Shown: positions 1 through 6,590, counted from the stretch's first letter. The stretch is 8,636 nucleotides of DNA from Chloroflexota bacterium (GCA_015478675.1 JADMIH010000162.1:1-8636); one strand, 5' to 3'. The notes: generated from the sequence alone by a model not told the origin. A program made the numbers and translations.

Positions 1-48
1 CCTACAACTCGCCCCCTATCTGAAATGCACCCCGGAGTTTGAGTGTGC

Positions 49-77
49 TTGCGTACGGGTCCGCAGGGTTGTATAAT
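49..77 (+). promoter_or_regulatory. Promoter of the thiamine operon
   Basis: A perfect -10 hexamer TATAAT lies at 72-77. Exactly 17 bases upstream is TTGCGT (49-54), which matches the first three bases of the TTGACA -35 consensus. Transcription would begin near 84, about 15-20 bases before the TPP riboswitch, the usual arrangement for a riboswitch leader. Positions 1-48 show no gene I can support and are probably the tail of an intergenic region. Confidence 0.75.
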
Positions 78-100
78 AGAGGCGACAACTTAATAAACAC

Positions 101-198
101 AGTGCTAGGGGAGCTTGGGAAGCCAGGCTGAGATCGCGACCGAATTGTCGCGGACCCTCTAACCTGATTCTGGATAATGCCAGCGTAGGGAAAGCAAA
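101..198 (+). ncRNA. TPP riboswitch (THI element)
   Basis: This leader RNA binds thiamine pyrophosphate. The two hallmark blocks are present: CTGAGA at 128-133, and the core from ACCTGAT (162-168) through CTGGATAATGCCAG (170-183) to GTAGGGA (185-191). Stems can be drawn in the family order. P1 is TGCT 103-106 with AGCA 193-196. P2 is AGGG 107-110 with CCCT 155-158. P3 is AGCTTGG 112-118 with CCAGGCT 123-129. P5 is CTGG 170-173 with CCAG 180-183. An optional extra hairpin, CGCGAC 135-140 with GTCGCG 147-152, sits between CTGAGA and the P2 3' strand. The core has one more T than the common form (GATTCTGG). It is followed at once by an intrinsic terminator and a thiamine kinase/transport operon, so it should act as a transcriptional OFF switch. 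Confidence 0.96.
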
Positions 199-216
199 GA
201 CTAATTTGATGTCGTG

Positions 217-252
217 GCCGCATTCCCTGCTCGGAATGCGGCTTTTTGTTTT
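217..252 (+). terminator. Riboswitch-controlled intrinsic terminator
   Basis: A perfect 10-bp stem, GCCGCATTCC (217-226) with GGAATGCGGC (233-242), encloses a 6-nt loop and is followed by TTTTTGTTTT (243-252). It lies between the TPP aptamer and the first gene, so it is best read as the expression platform. With TPP bound the terminator forms. Without TPP the left arm may pair with GGATAATGC (172-180) inside the aptamer core, which would block both structures at once. That alternative pairing is my inference. Confidence 0.93.
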
Positions 253-256
253 GGAG
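253..256 (+). promoter_or_regulatory. Ribosome binding site deciding the thiN start
   Basis: GGAG lies directly after the terminator T-tract and 8 nt before the TTG at 265. It is the reason for choosing that TTG. The in-frame GTG at 214 lies upstream of, and partly in, the terminator stem region and would not be a sensible start. Confidence 0.65.
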
Positions 257-264
257 TGTGGACG

Positions 265-1005
265 TTGAGAACCAACAAGAATGGGAATCGGTTGCAGCCA
301 ACAGACGGTGAGCAAATCAACTGTGTATGGGTACTGGCTGCCAGTCCTATTTGGAGCGGTTCTATAGCGGTAGATTGGCTCCCGGCGGCAGATCGGATCG
401 TGGCAGCCGATGGCGGCACAGGGCTCGCGGCGCAACTTGGCCTGCGACCCGACCTGGTTGTGGGTGATCTCGATAGCAGCGACCCTGCGCTCGTGTCGAA
501 GTTCGAGGCCGCTGGGGTCGAAGTGAGGCGCTACAAGCACAACACCAAGTCTGAAACGGATACTGAGCTTGCGGTTGTGGCCGCGCTGGAATATCACCCT
601 CGTAAAGTTATAGTACTGGGAGGCACAGGCGGCAGGCTCGACCATACGTTGGCAAACATACTTCTCCTTTCTAACCCGCTGCTGGCTAGGGTAGATATAA
701 GAGTGGTTGAGGGAAGGCAAGAGGTTTTTCTCGCAAAGTCAGGAGAGTGGAACGTGCTGGGAGCCGAGCAGGGCGACACGGTAACGCTGTTGCCGCTTGG
801 CGGCGATGCGCGAGGTGTACGCACAGGGGAGCTTGAGTACCCGCTTTTTGATGAAACCCTCTCAGCAGGAAGCAGCAGAGGCGTGAGCAACGTGGCGGTT
901 AGTACAGGCGCTAGAGTGTGGTTGGAGAGTGGCAACTTGCTGATTGTGGTGCTGCACACGCGCCAGGATAGCGGAGATACGACAATTGAGCAACAACCAA
1001 CTTAA
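265..1005 (+). CDS. thiN: Thiamine pyrophosphokinase
   Basis: Transfers a pyrophosphate group from ATP to thiamine to give TPP in the cytoplasm. Residues are counted from TTG 265 (246 aa). Family motifs appear in order: ADGG (48-51), GDLDS (67-71) supplying metal-binding aspartates, KSETDTE (95-101) where the family usually reads KDxTD, and GGTGGRLDHTLAN (119-131) in the thiamine-binding half. The rest fits the small C-terminal beta-rich domain. Bacterial members such as B. subtilis ThiN are a little over 210 aa, so there is an N-terminal extension of roughly 20 residues before the first strand (VWVLAA). TTG 292 is an alternative start with a shorter spacer. The gene is first in a TPP-riboswitch operon, 36 nt before the transporter genes, which supports thiamine as its substrate. 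The family call is secure; the exact start is less so. Confidence 0.93.
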   Translation: MRTNKNGNRLQPTDGEQINCVWVLAASPIWSGSIAVDWLPAADRIVAADGGTGLAAQLGLRPDLVVGDLDSSDPALVSKFEAAGVEVRRYKHNTKSETDTELAVVAALEYHPRKVIVLGGTGGRLDHTLANILLLSNPLLARVDIRVVEGRQEVFLAKSGEWNVLGAEQGDTVTLLPLGGDARGVRTGELEYPLFDETLSAGSSRGVSNVAVSTGARVWLESGNLLIVVLHTRQDSGDTTIEQQPT

Positions 1006-1041
1006 AGGGCGTCGCTCGTTAGTAGAAGCAGAGGTAACGAT

Positions 1042-1872
1042 ATGAACAACACGCAAGTAGAGCCACAAAGGGGGCCTGGGCAAAACAGCGCTTCTCCGAA
1101 GCCCGGCCCGGCAATAATTGTGGCGGGGGTAGGCTTCCTTGCCCTCTTTATTGCCTGGGGCTTTCTATACAACTTGTTCAAACAACAGTGGGGCAGCAAT
1201 GACGTGGCTATCGCGTTGGCAACGGCGTTCTTCTGGCTGTTGGTCTTTGCTGTCGTGGCGGTGGTAGCGTGGTGGAGCAAAACCATCTTCGCGGCCTGGC
1301 AGACCCGCGACCTGCTGCTTGTGGCGATTGTTGGGGCGGCCTTTGGGCCTCTCTTTACGGCATGGAGCGCAGTGTACACGGGGGCAGGCGTCTTCCTGGG
1401 ACCCTGGAATGACCTTATTGGTGGCTTCTGGTGGATACCTGTTATCCTCATACCATATATAGTGCGCAAGCCCGGAGCAGCGCTGGTAGCGGAGATAATC
1501 GCCGCAACTATCGAAACGATGCTGGGTGGGCAATATGGCATCATAGGCGGCGCGGTCGGAGGTCTGGTGCAGGGTATGGGCGCGGAGGTGATCTTCATGC
1601 TCACCGCATGGAGGCGTTACGACTGGCTGACCCTCTCACTGGCAGGTGTGGCATCTGCTGTGACGGGCTTCGTTTACTATATCCCTATTTACTATGCGGG
1701 CTACAGCGTTGACCTTCTACTTATCACGTTGGTGGCGTATATCATAGGCGTGCTTATCTTCGCGGTGGTCGGGGGCAGGCTGCTAGGTGATGCGCTGCTG
1801 TCAACAGGGGTGCTCAACCGCTTCGCCATAGGCCGCGAACGACGACAAGCAGAAGCCACTACAGACTTCTAG
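1042..1872 (+). CDS. ykoE: ECF transporter substrate-binding (S) component, YkoE family
   Basis: An integral membrane protein that would bind thiamine (or its HMP moiety) outside the cell and deliver it through the ECF module encoded downstream. It has 276 residues, largely hydrophobic. The core resembles YkoE, with WQTRDLLLVAIVGAAFG (86-102), the conserved IVRKPGAALVAEIIAA block (140-155), and GGLVQGMGAEVIF (173-185). Hydrophobic segments lie near 24-46, 57-78, 91-109, 126-141, 145-161, 165-189, 197-215 and 220-245. The first two precede the YkoE-like core, which in B. subtilis makes a protein of only about 200 residues. The start is well supported by GAGG at 1031-1034, 7 nt before the ATG. 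The family assignment rests on these motifs, the TPP riboswitch and the adjacent ATPase and EcfT genes. Substrate specificity is inferred. Confidence 0.88.
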   Translation: MNNTQVEPQRGPGQNSASPKPGPAIIVAGVGFLALFIAWGFLYNLFKQQWGSNDVAIALATAFFWLLVFAVVAVVAWWSKTIFAAWQTRDLLLVAIVGAAFGPLFTAWSAVYTGAGVFLGPWNDLIGGFWWIPVILIPYIVRKPGAALVAEIIAATIETMLGGQYGIIGGAVGGLVQGMGAEVIFMLTAWRRYDWLTLSLAGVASAVTGFVYYIPIYYAGYSVDLLLITLVAYIIGVLIFAVVGGRLLGDALLSTGVLNRFAIGRERRQAEATTDF

Positions 1873-1882
1873 CTCATTGTGC

Positions 1883-1887
1883 AGGAG
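1883..1887 (+). promoter_or_regulatory. Ribosome binding site deciding the ykoD start
   Basis: AGGAG lies 5 nt before the GTG at 1893. The in-frame GTG at 1887 overlaps this sequence and has no good site of its own, so 1893 is preferred. Confidence 0.6.
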
Positions 1888-1892
1888 TGCGT

Positions 1893-3716
1893 GTGACAGA
1901 ACTACTGCCAAGTTCAACTGGAACAGGGCAGCCAACCAAGGTTGCCGGGCCGGAGCTGCCCGTAATCGTGCGCGACCTCCGCTTGCGCTACCCTGAGACG
2001 GGCAAGGTGGTGCTGCACGGCATCAACCTGGAGTTGAGAAGGGGCGAAGTGAAGCTGTTGCTGGGGCCAAGCGGCGCGGGCAAAAGCTCACTCGCCCTGA
2101 CCCTCAATGGGCTGATCCCCCGGCAGATGGATGGGGAAATCAGAGGCGACGTGCTGGTGAATGGCAAAAAAACGACAGATGCCACCGTGTCATGGCTGAC
2201 CACCCAGGTTGGGGTCCTCTTTCAGGACCCGGAGGCGCAAATCGCCACCCTCACGGTGGGCGATGAGGTGGCATTTGGTATGGAAAACCTCAAGCTGCCC
2301 CCTGAAGTTATGGCAGAGCGAAGCAGGGACGCCCTGCGCCGCGTCGGGTTAGTGGGGCTTGAGGAGCAAGGTACTGATACCCTGAGCGGAGGGCAAAAGC
2401 AGAGGCTTGCCCTCGCATCCACCCTGGCGATGGGCGTCTCGGTGCTGGTCTTTGATGAGCCAACCGCCAACCTCGACCCGGCGGGCACCTCCGCCTTCTT
2501 TGCTTCTCTGGCGCATTTGAAGGCTCAGGGCTATACAACGTTGATAGTTGAGCACAAACTTGACGAGCTAATGTCGCGGGTGGATTCAATCGCGGTGCTT
2601 GATTGGGGCGGCACTATCACCGCAGATGGCCCTCCACGTCGGGTGTTGCAAGAGCAGGCAGAACTGCTCCGCAAACTGGGTGTGTGGAAGCCGCAGGTGT
2701 CAGAGCTTGCCGATGCCTTGCAGGAGCGCGGCACCACCCTGGAGCCGTACCCACTGACGATTAGCGAGTGCGTCACCGCCCTTGAGAGAGTGATTGGTGA
2801 ACGGCCTTTACCCCTTGTAGCCCCAGAATCGAGGGGAGCAATAAACAAGATCGAGAAGAGCGGGCCACCGGCGGTCCAGGTCGAATCTTTGTCGTACAGG
2901 TACCCTGATGGCACATTAGCGCTGCAAGAGGCATCGCTCACGATCGCGGAGGGCGACTTCTATGCCATTGTTGGGCCAAACGGCTCAGGAAAGACCACCC
3001 TCGCCAGGCACTTGATAGCTTTAAACCGCCTCCAAGAAGGCAGAGTGCGAATACTGGGTGAGGACGTTTCGCGCCTATCGGGTAAGGAGCTAAACAGACG
3101 AGCAGCATATATCTTTCAGAATCCTGAGCACCAGTTTGTGGCCTTGAGGGTTTATGACGAGCTGGCTTTTTCACTCAGAGCACGCAAAGTATCCGAGGAG
3201 GAGATCGCGCGGAGGGTCAATAGCCTGTTAGCTCAGTTTGGATTGGAGGAGCAGCGCGAGGCCAACCCCTATAATCTCAGCCAGGGGCAGAAGCGGCGGC
3301 TCAGCGTAGCGACGATGCTTGCCCTTGAGCCGCGGATACTTATCCTCGATGAGCCGACGTTCGGGCAGGACCGGAGCAGTGCCAGCCGCATCATGGAAGA
3401 ATTGAAACGGCTGAGGTCGCAAGGCGTCACAATAATTATCATAACACATGACATGAAGCTCGTGGCCGAATATGCGAGCAGGGTCGGCGTGCTGATCGCG
3501 GGGCGTGTGGAGTTCGAGGGGAGCGTGCGGGAGCTATACGCCGAGGGCGAACTGCTTGCCAGGGGGCATCTGGAGGTGCCGCCTCTCTACGCGGTTTCGC
3601 GGCGGATAAGAGAGAGCAGTCCAGGTTTCCCGTTGATGATGACAGTCAGCGAGTTCACGGAGGAGATATGCGCGCTTTCAGATATGCGCCTGGCAGCAGC
3701 TTCCTCCACTCGCTGA
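1893..3716 (+). CDS. ykoD: Fused double ATP-binding protein of the thiamine ECF importer (YkoD type)
   Basis: Cytoplasmic ATPase that powers the ECF importer, with both nucleotide-binding domains in one chain (607 aa from GTG 1893). Domain 1 has the P-loop GPSGAGKS (58-65), signature LSGGQ (164-168), Walker B with D188/E189 and switch H221. Domain 2 has GPNGSGKT (361-368), Q-loop Q409, signature LSQGQ (462-466), Walker B D486/E487 in LDEPTFGQD, and H519. All catalytic motifs look intact in both halves. A long linker (about 245-328) joins them and about 50 residues follow domain 2. The B. subtilis protein is, from memory, near 490 aa, so this one is long. It starts 20 nt after ykoE stops, and its last 49 nt overlap the next gene in another frame, so translation is probably coupled. 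The neighbours make a thiamine role much more likely than cobalt, nickel or another vitamin. Confidence 0.93.
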   Translation: MTELLPSSTGTGQPTKVAGPELPVIVRDLRLRYPETGKVVLHGINLELRRGEVKLLLGPSGAGKSSLALTLNGLIPRQMDGEIRGDVLVNGKKTTDATVSWLTTQVGVLFQDPEAQIATLTVGDEVAFGMENLKLPPEVMAERSRDALRRVGLVGLEEQGTDTLSGGQKQRLALASTLAMGVSVLVFDEPTANLDPAGTSAFFASLAHLKAQGYTTLIVEHKLDELMSRVDSIAVLDWGGTITADGPPRRVLQEQAELLRKLGVWKPQVSELADALQERGTTLEPYPLTISECVTALERVIGERPLPLVAPESRGAINKIEKSGPPAVQVESLSYRYPDGTLALQEASLTIAEGDFYAIVGPNGSGKTTLARHLIALNRLQEGRVRILGEDVSRLSGKELNRRAAYIFQNPEHQFVALRVYDELAFSLRARKVSEEEIARRVNSLLAQFGLEEQREANPYNLSQGQKRRLSVATMLALEPRILILDEPTFGQDRSSASRIMEELKRLRSQGVTIIIITHDMKLVAEYASRVGVLIAGRVEFEGSVRELYAEGELLARGHLEVPPLYAVSRRIRESSPGFPLMMTVSEFTEEICALSDMRLAAASSTR

Positions 3717-4453
3717 ACCCCAGCATAAAGCTGCTTGCCATCCTTATCGTCACAGTGGCGGTGACATTCGTGCTGGATATTGCTGCCCCAACGACCTTCC
3801 TGGTACTCACTCTTGCAGCCCTCATACTGCTCGGAGGTATCTCGCCGGGATATGTCGTGCGGAGCCTTTCGCCTTTCGTTCTCCTTGCTTTTAGCTTCGT
3901 AGTAATCAATACTCTCTTTCACCGCGATCTTGGTCCAACGCTTCCCCTCTTTGTTGTGGGGTCGCTGGTTGTGAGTCGCGAGGGTGTAGAGCTGGGGCTG
4001 TCCATCGGGCTGCGGGTGCTCGTTCTTATAGCCACATCTTTCCTCTTTGTGGCGACAACCGAGCCGGGAGACTTTGTTCTGAGCCTGGTGCAGCAAGCCA
4101 GGATCAACTATAAGCTGGCCTTCGCGGTCCTTGCTGCATACCGCTTCATACCTATTTTTGCCGCCGAATACACCAACATACAAGCCGCCGCCAGAGTGCG
4201 AGGTGTAGGCGCATCGGGAGGGCTCATAGGGCGTGTTCATGCGCTGAAGCGAAATGCTCTACCCTTGCTGGCAGGGGCGATCAGAAGGTCAGAGCGGTTA
4301 GCCGTGGCTATGGACAGCAGGGCCTTCGGCGCATACTCGGACAGGACTTACCATAAGCGGCTGCGCGTGGCTGTCAGAGATTGGCTCTTTCTCGCGACGG
4401 TATCGATTGTCACCGTTGTGCTGCTGATTAGCCTGTCGTGGGCCGGAGTGTGA
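3668..4453 (+). CDS. ykoC: ECF transporter transmembrane coupling protein, EcfT/YkoC family
   Basis: Membrane scaffold that links the YkoE-like S component to the two ATPase domains. It has 261 residues. The N-terminus, with Y6, S10-S11 and LNPSIKLLAI (16-25), is the usual EcfT opening before the first helix. Hydrophobic segments follow near 20-58, 66-84, 93-126 and 235-258. The two cytoplasmic coupling-helix motifs that dock into the ATPases are visible: VRG with R178 (AARVRGVG), and SRAFG with R218, where the more usual second motif reads ARGFG. ATG 3668 is supported by GGAGG at 3659-3663 with a short 4-nt spacer, and by the family N-terminus. The gene overlaps the end of ykoD by 49 nt and is the last of the operon. 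The exact cargo comes only from operon context. Confidence 0.92.
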   Translation: MRAFRYAPGSSFLHSLNPSIKLLAILIVTVAVTFVLDIAAPTTFLVLTLAALILLGGISPGYVVRSLSPFVLLAFSFVVINTLFHRDLGPTLPLFVVGSLVVSREGVELGLSIGLRVLVLIATSFLFVATTEPGDFVLSLVQQARINYKLAFAVLAAYRFIPIFAAEYTNIQAAARVRGVGASGGLIGRVHALKRNALPLLAGAIRRSERLAVAMDSRAFGAYSDRTYHKRLRVAVRDWLFLATVSIVTVVLLISLSWAGV

Positions 4454-4628
4454 TGCATAGCTTTGAGTAACGATGCGGAGGACGACAATAGGGAACGTAA
4501 AGAGACAAAGAGCACAAAGGAAGAGGAAGAATTAAGAGAATAGGGCGGGTTGCAGGGATAGATGAGGTAGATAACAAGCATTATGAAACCCCTGCGCCTT
4601 TGTGGAGGTCGCGGTGGTTTCGTTCACC
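4454..4628 (+). other. Convergent intergenic region with inverted CACAAAGG arms
   Basis: This gap separates the 3' ends of ykoC (plus strand) and mutL (minus strand). It holds a purine-rich stretch (about 4498-4543). It also has an 8-bp inverted pair, CACAAAGG (4513-4520) and CCTTTGTG (4597-4604), 76 nt apart. GAAACC (4585-4590) and GGTTTC (4616-4621) can form an imperfect hairpin, but it has no T-tract on either side. I see no gene and no convincing intrinsic terminator for either operon here. The arms resemble decayed interspersed repeats seen in some environmental bacteria, which is a recollection and not something I could test. Confidence 0.4.
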
Positions 4629-6494
4629 TTACATCCGCCTGCCGAACTCTCGCTCTAGCTGCATTTGCGAGAGGTGGAGCATTGTGGGCCGCCCGTGAGC
4701 GCAGGCACGCGGATACTGGCATAGCTCCAGCTGGGCTAGAAGAGCGCGCATCTCATCGAGCGAGAGGACCTGCCCGGCACGTACCGCGCTGTGACATGCC
4801 AGAGTGATCGCCATCTCCTCGCGCCAACGCGCCGGCTGCGTACCGTGCGTCACGGTGTCGAGTATCTCTAGCAGATCGCGGCCAAGATCGCGCCGTGACT
4901 CTGCATAGATGGCGGGGACAGCGCGCACCAGCAGTGTGCTCTCACCAAAAGGCTCAATCTCGAAGCCAAGCTCCAGCATGAGCGGCAGCACAGGCTCGAC
5001 CTCGGCACGCTGCCCGGGGCTGAGATCGAGAGGCACGCCCTGGAGCAAAGGCTGCACCGTTATCGCGCCTCTTTGCAAAGCTACTCCCAGCTTCTCATAA
5101 AGCACCCGTTCATGCGCTGCGTGCTGGTCAACAAGGAAAAGGCCGTCAGGCCCTTCCGCGATGAGATATGTAGCACCCACCTGGCCGACTACTCGCAGCG
5201 GAGGCAAATTGCGCTCCGGGGGGGAGGGCAGCGGCGTGGCATCGCTATCAGCCCCCTCAGTGGGAGAGCCCGTTTGCCAGAGGTCGCCTTGCGTTGGCCG
5301 CGCTTGTGGCATTACCACAGGCCCAAAGCGCCCAAACTCGCTATCAAGCCCGCCGTGAGACTGCGGCAGAGGCAATGCCCACCCATCAGCGCCGCGTGAG
5401 CCGTAGATCGCGGCGGGCACGTGCGCTGTGAGCGACGACCGCACCGCACGCTGCACCGCGCTGAAAACCGCACGTTCATCACGGAACTTCACCTCGGCCT
5501 TCGCCGGGTGGACGTTCACGTCCAGCAGCGCCGGGTCTATCCTCACATTGATAATCGAGATGGGCCGCCGCCCCACCATCAGCAGCGAATGATACGCCTC
5601 TTCAACAGCGAACTGGAGCATGCGGCTCTGCACCGCCCGCCTGTTCACAAAAAAGTGCATCGCTTGCCGATTCGAGCGCGAGATAGCAGGTGGCGAAACG
5701 TAACCATAGACTGTCAGGCCTGGCACGGGGGAAGCGTCCTGCGGCTCGAGATCTTCTTCATCGAGCTCATCAGGCTCCATACCTACGGGCAAGAGGGCGC
5801 GAGCTACTTCGGCTCCATAGACAGAGATCGCCGCGCCGCGCAAGTCTGTGCTTCCAGGGGCCTGGAAGGTAAGGCGGCCCTCATTGGTCAGGCTGAAGCG
5901 AATGGTGGGGTGGGCGAGCGCATATTGCTGAACTAGCCCGGCTATGTAAGCCGCCTCCGACTGCTGGCTCTTAAGGAACTTGAGGCGGGCCGGGAGATTA
6001 TAAAAGAGATCACGGACTGTAACTATGGTGCCATAGGGTGCGCCACACACACCCTCGCAGGTGACAACCCCTCCCTCAAGGGCCACTTCATACCCTGCTT
6101 GCGAGCTTTGAGGTCGACTCACCAGCCTCATCTTGCTCACTGCCGCTATGGAGAAGAGCGCTTCGCCGCGAAAGCCGAGGGTTTTTACAGCCCAGAGGTC
6201 TTCGGCTGTGCGGATCTTGCTGGTGGCGTGGCGCAGGAAGGCGCGGGGCATATCCTCATCCGCAACCCCCGACCCATCGTCAATAATCCTGATGAGCTCG
6301 CGCCCACCCCCTCTTATCTCCACGTTAATCGTGCGAGCGCCTGCATCTATGGAGTTATCAATAAGCTCGCGCACTACAGATGCTGGACGCTCCACGACCT
6401 CACCCGCGGCGATCTTAGAGGCGACATCGTCCGACAGCACCAGGATGTGACGTGGAGCGGGGGTGTCGGGCGAGCTAAGTGGCAATGCGTTCAT
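4629..6494 (-). CDS. mutL: DNA mismatch repair protein MutL, endonuclease type
   Basis: Mismatch-repair ATPase that works with MutS and, in this type, nicks the strand to be repaired. It has 621 residues. The N-terminal GHKL ATPase has IAAGEVVERPASVV (28-41), E43 and N47 in RELIDNSIDAG, DDGSG with D72, RHATSKI (88-94) and GFRGEAL (107-113). A Pro/Gly-rich linker covers about 340-430. The C-terminal domain carries the metal-binding nuclease motif DQHA(X)2E(X)4E (D456-H458, E462, E467), ACHSA (C567), CAHGRPT (C598, H600) and a terminal FGR (617-619). VQPLLQGVP lies where the sliding-clamp-binding segment of B. subtilis MutL is found. The intact nuclease motifs predict a MutH-independent pathway. 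The N-terminus is about 15 residues longer than in E. coli MutL and has no good ribosome site, which fits leaderless translation. No mutS is in the window. Confidence 0.97.
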   Translation of the reverse strand: MNALPLSSPDTPAPRHILVLSDDVASKIAAGEVVERPASVVRELIDNSIDAGARTINVEIRGGGRELIRIIDDGSGVADEDMPRAFLRHATSKIRTAEDLWAVKTLGFRGEALFSIAAVSKMRLVSRPQSSQAGYEVALEGGVVTCEGVCGAPYGTIVTVRDLFYNLPARLKFLKSQQSEAAYIAGLVQQYALAHPTIRFSLTNEGRLTFQAPGSTDLRGAAISVYGAEVARALLPVGMEPDELDEEDLEPQDASPVPGLTVYGYVSPPAISRSNRQAMHFFVNRRAVQSRMLQFAVEEAYHSLLMVGRRPISIINVRIDPALLDVNVHPAKAEVKFRDERAVFSAVQRAVRSSLTAHVPAAIYGSRGADGWALPLPQSHGGLDSEFGRFGPVVMPQARPTQGDLWQTGSPTEGADSDATPLPSPPERNLPPLRVVGQVGATYLIAEGPDGLFLVDQHAAHERVLYEKLGVALQRGAITVQPLLQGVPLDLSPGQRAEVEPVLPLMLELGFEIEPFGESTLLVRAVPAIYAESRRDLGRDLLEILDTVTHGTQPARWREEMAITLACHSAVRAGQVLSLDEMRALLAQLELCQYPRACAHGRPTMLHLSQMQLEREFGRRM

Positions 6495-6505
6495 GTTCCG
6501 AACAT
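6493..6505. repeat. 13-bp palindrome over the mutL start and -10
   Basis: ATGTTC (6493-6498), one central base, then GAACAT (6500-6505) form a perfect palindrome. It overlaps part of the mutL start codon and the end of its -10 element. It could be an operator or could fold near the mRNA 5' end. The GTTC-N1-GAAC order does not match the known GAAC-N4-GTTC Gram-positive LexA box. Confidence 0.6.
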
Positions 6506-6512
6506 TCTAGCA
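6504..6512 (-). promoter_or_regulatory. Extended -10 promoter of mutL, probably leaderless
   Basis: On the minus strand TGCTAGAAT reads as an extended -10 (TGn plus TAGAAT, five of six bases of TATAAT), with the hexamer at 6509-6504. No good -35 is visible at 16-19 bp, as expected for extended -10 promoters. Initiation about 7 nt downstream puts +1 near 6497, leaving a leader of about 3 nt before the ATG at 6494. No Shine-Dalgarno sequence is present. Confidence 0.5.
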
Positions 6513-6590
6513 CAAAAGGCGCTGTGAGGGCACTCTTTTGCACCTCTTTTTTTCATGAAAAGTAACCGAAGCTTGCTGCCAGAGGCTTTG

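Noticed and set aside
214..264. The open frame of thiN extends up to a GTG at 214.
   Set aside because: This part covers the terminator stem and T-tract; the GTG has no ribosome site, and TTG 265 follows GGAG at good spacing.
16..720. A long minus-strand open frame across the riboswitch and thiN.
   Set aside because: It is antisense to an RNA element and a well-recognised gene, and its protein is rich in Arg, Cys and His with no family resemblance.
3587..4240. A 217-codon minus-strand frame opposite ykoC.
   Set aside because: It is the antisense shadow of a recognised membrane protein; its product is highly charged with no motif.
4585..4621. GAAACC/GGTTTC hairpin as a bidirectional terminator.
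   Set aside because: The stem has mismatches and neither side is followed by a T-run.
4583..4807. A 74-codon plus-strand frame starting with ATG in the convergent gap.
   Set aside because: Most of it overlaps the conserved C-terminus of mutL on the other strand, and no ribosome site precedes the ATG.
6493..6505. The mutL palindrome as a LexA/SOS box.
   Set aside because: The half sites are in GTTC-GAAC order with one base between. Known LexA boxes use GAAC-N4-GTTC, CTGT-N8-ACAG or direct GTTC repeats.
6535..6560. The T-rich run after the M16 gene as a terminator.
   Set aside because: In the minus direction it reads as an A-run, and no stable GC stem precedes a T-tract.
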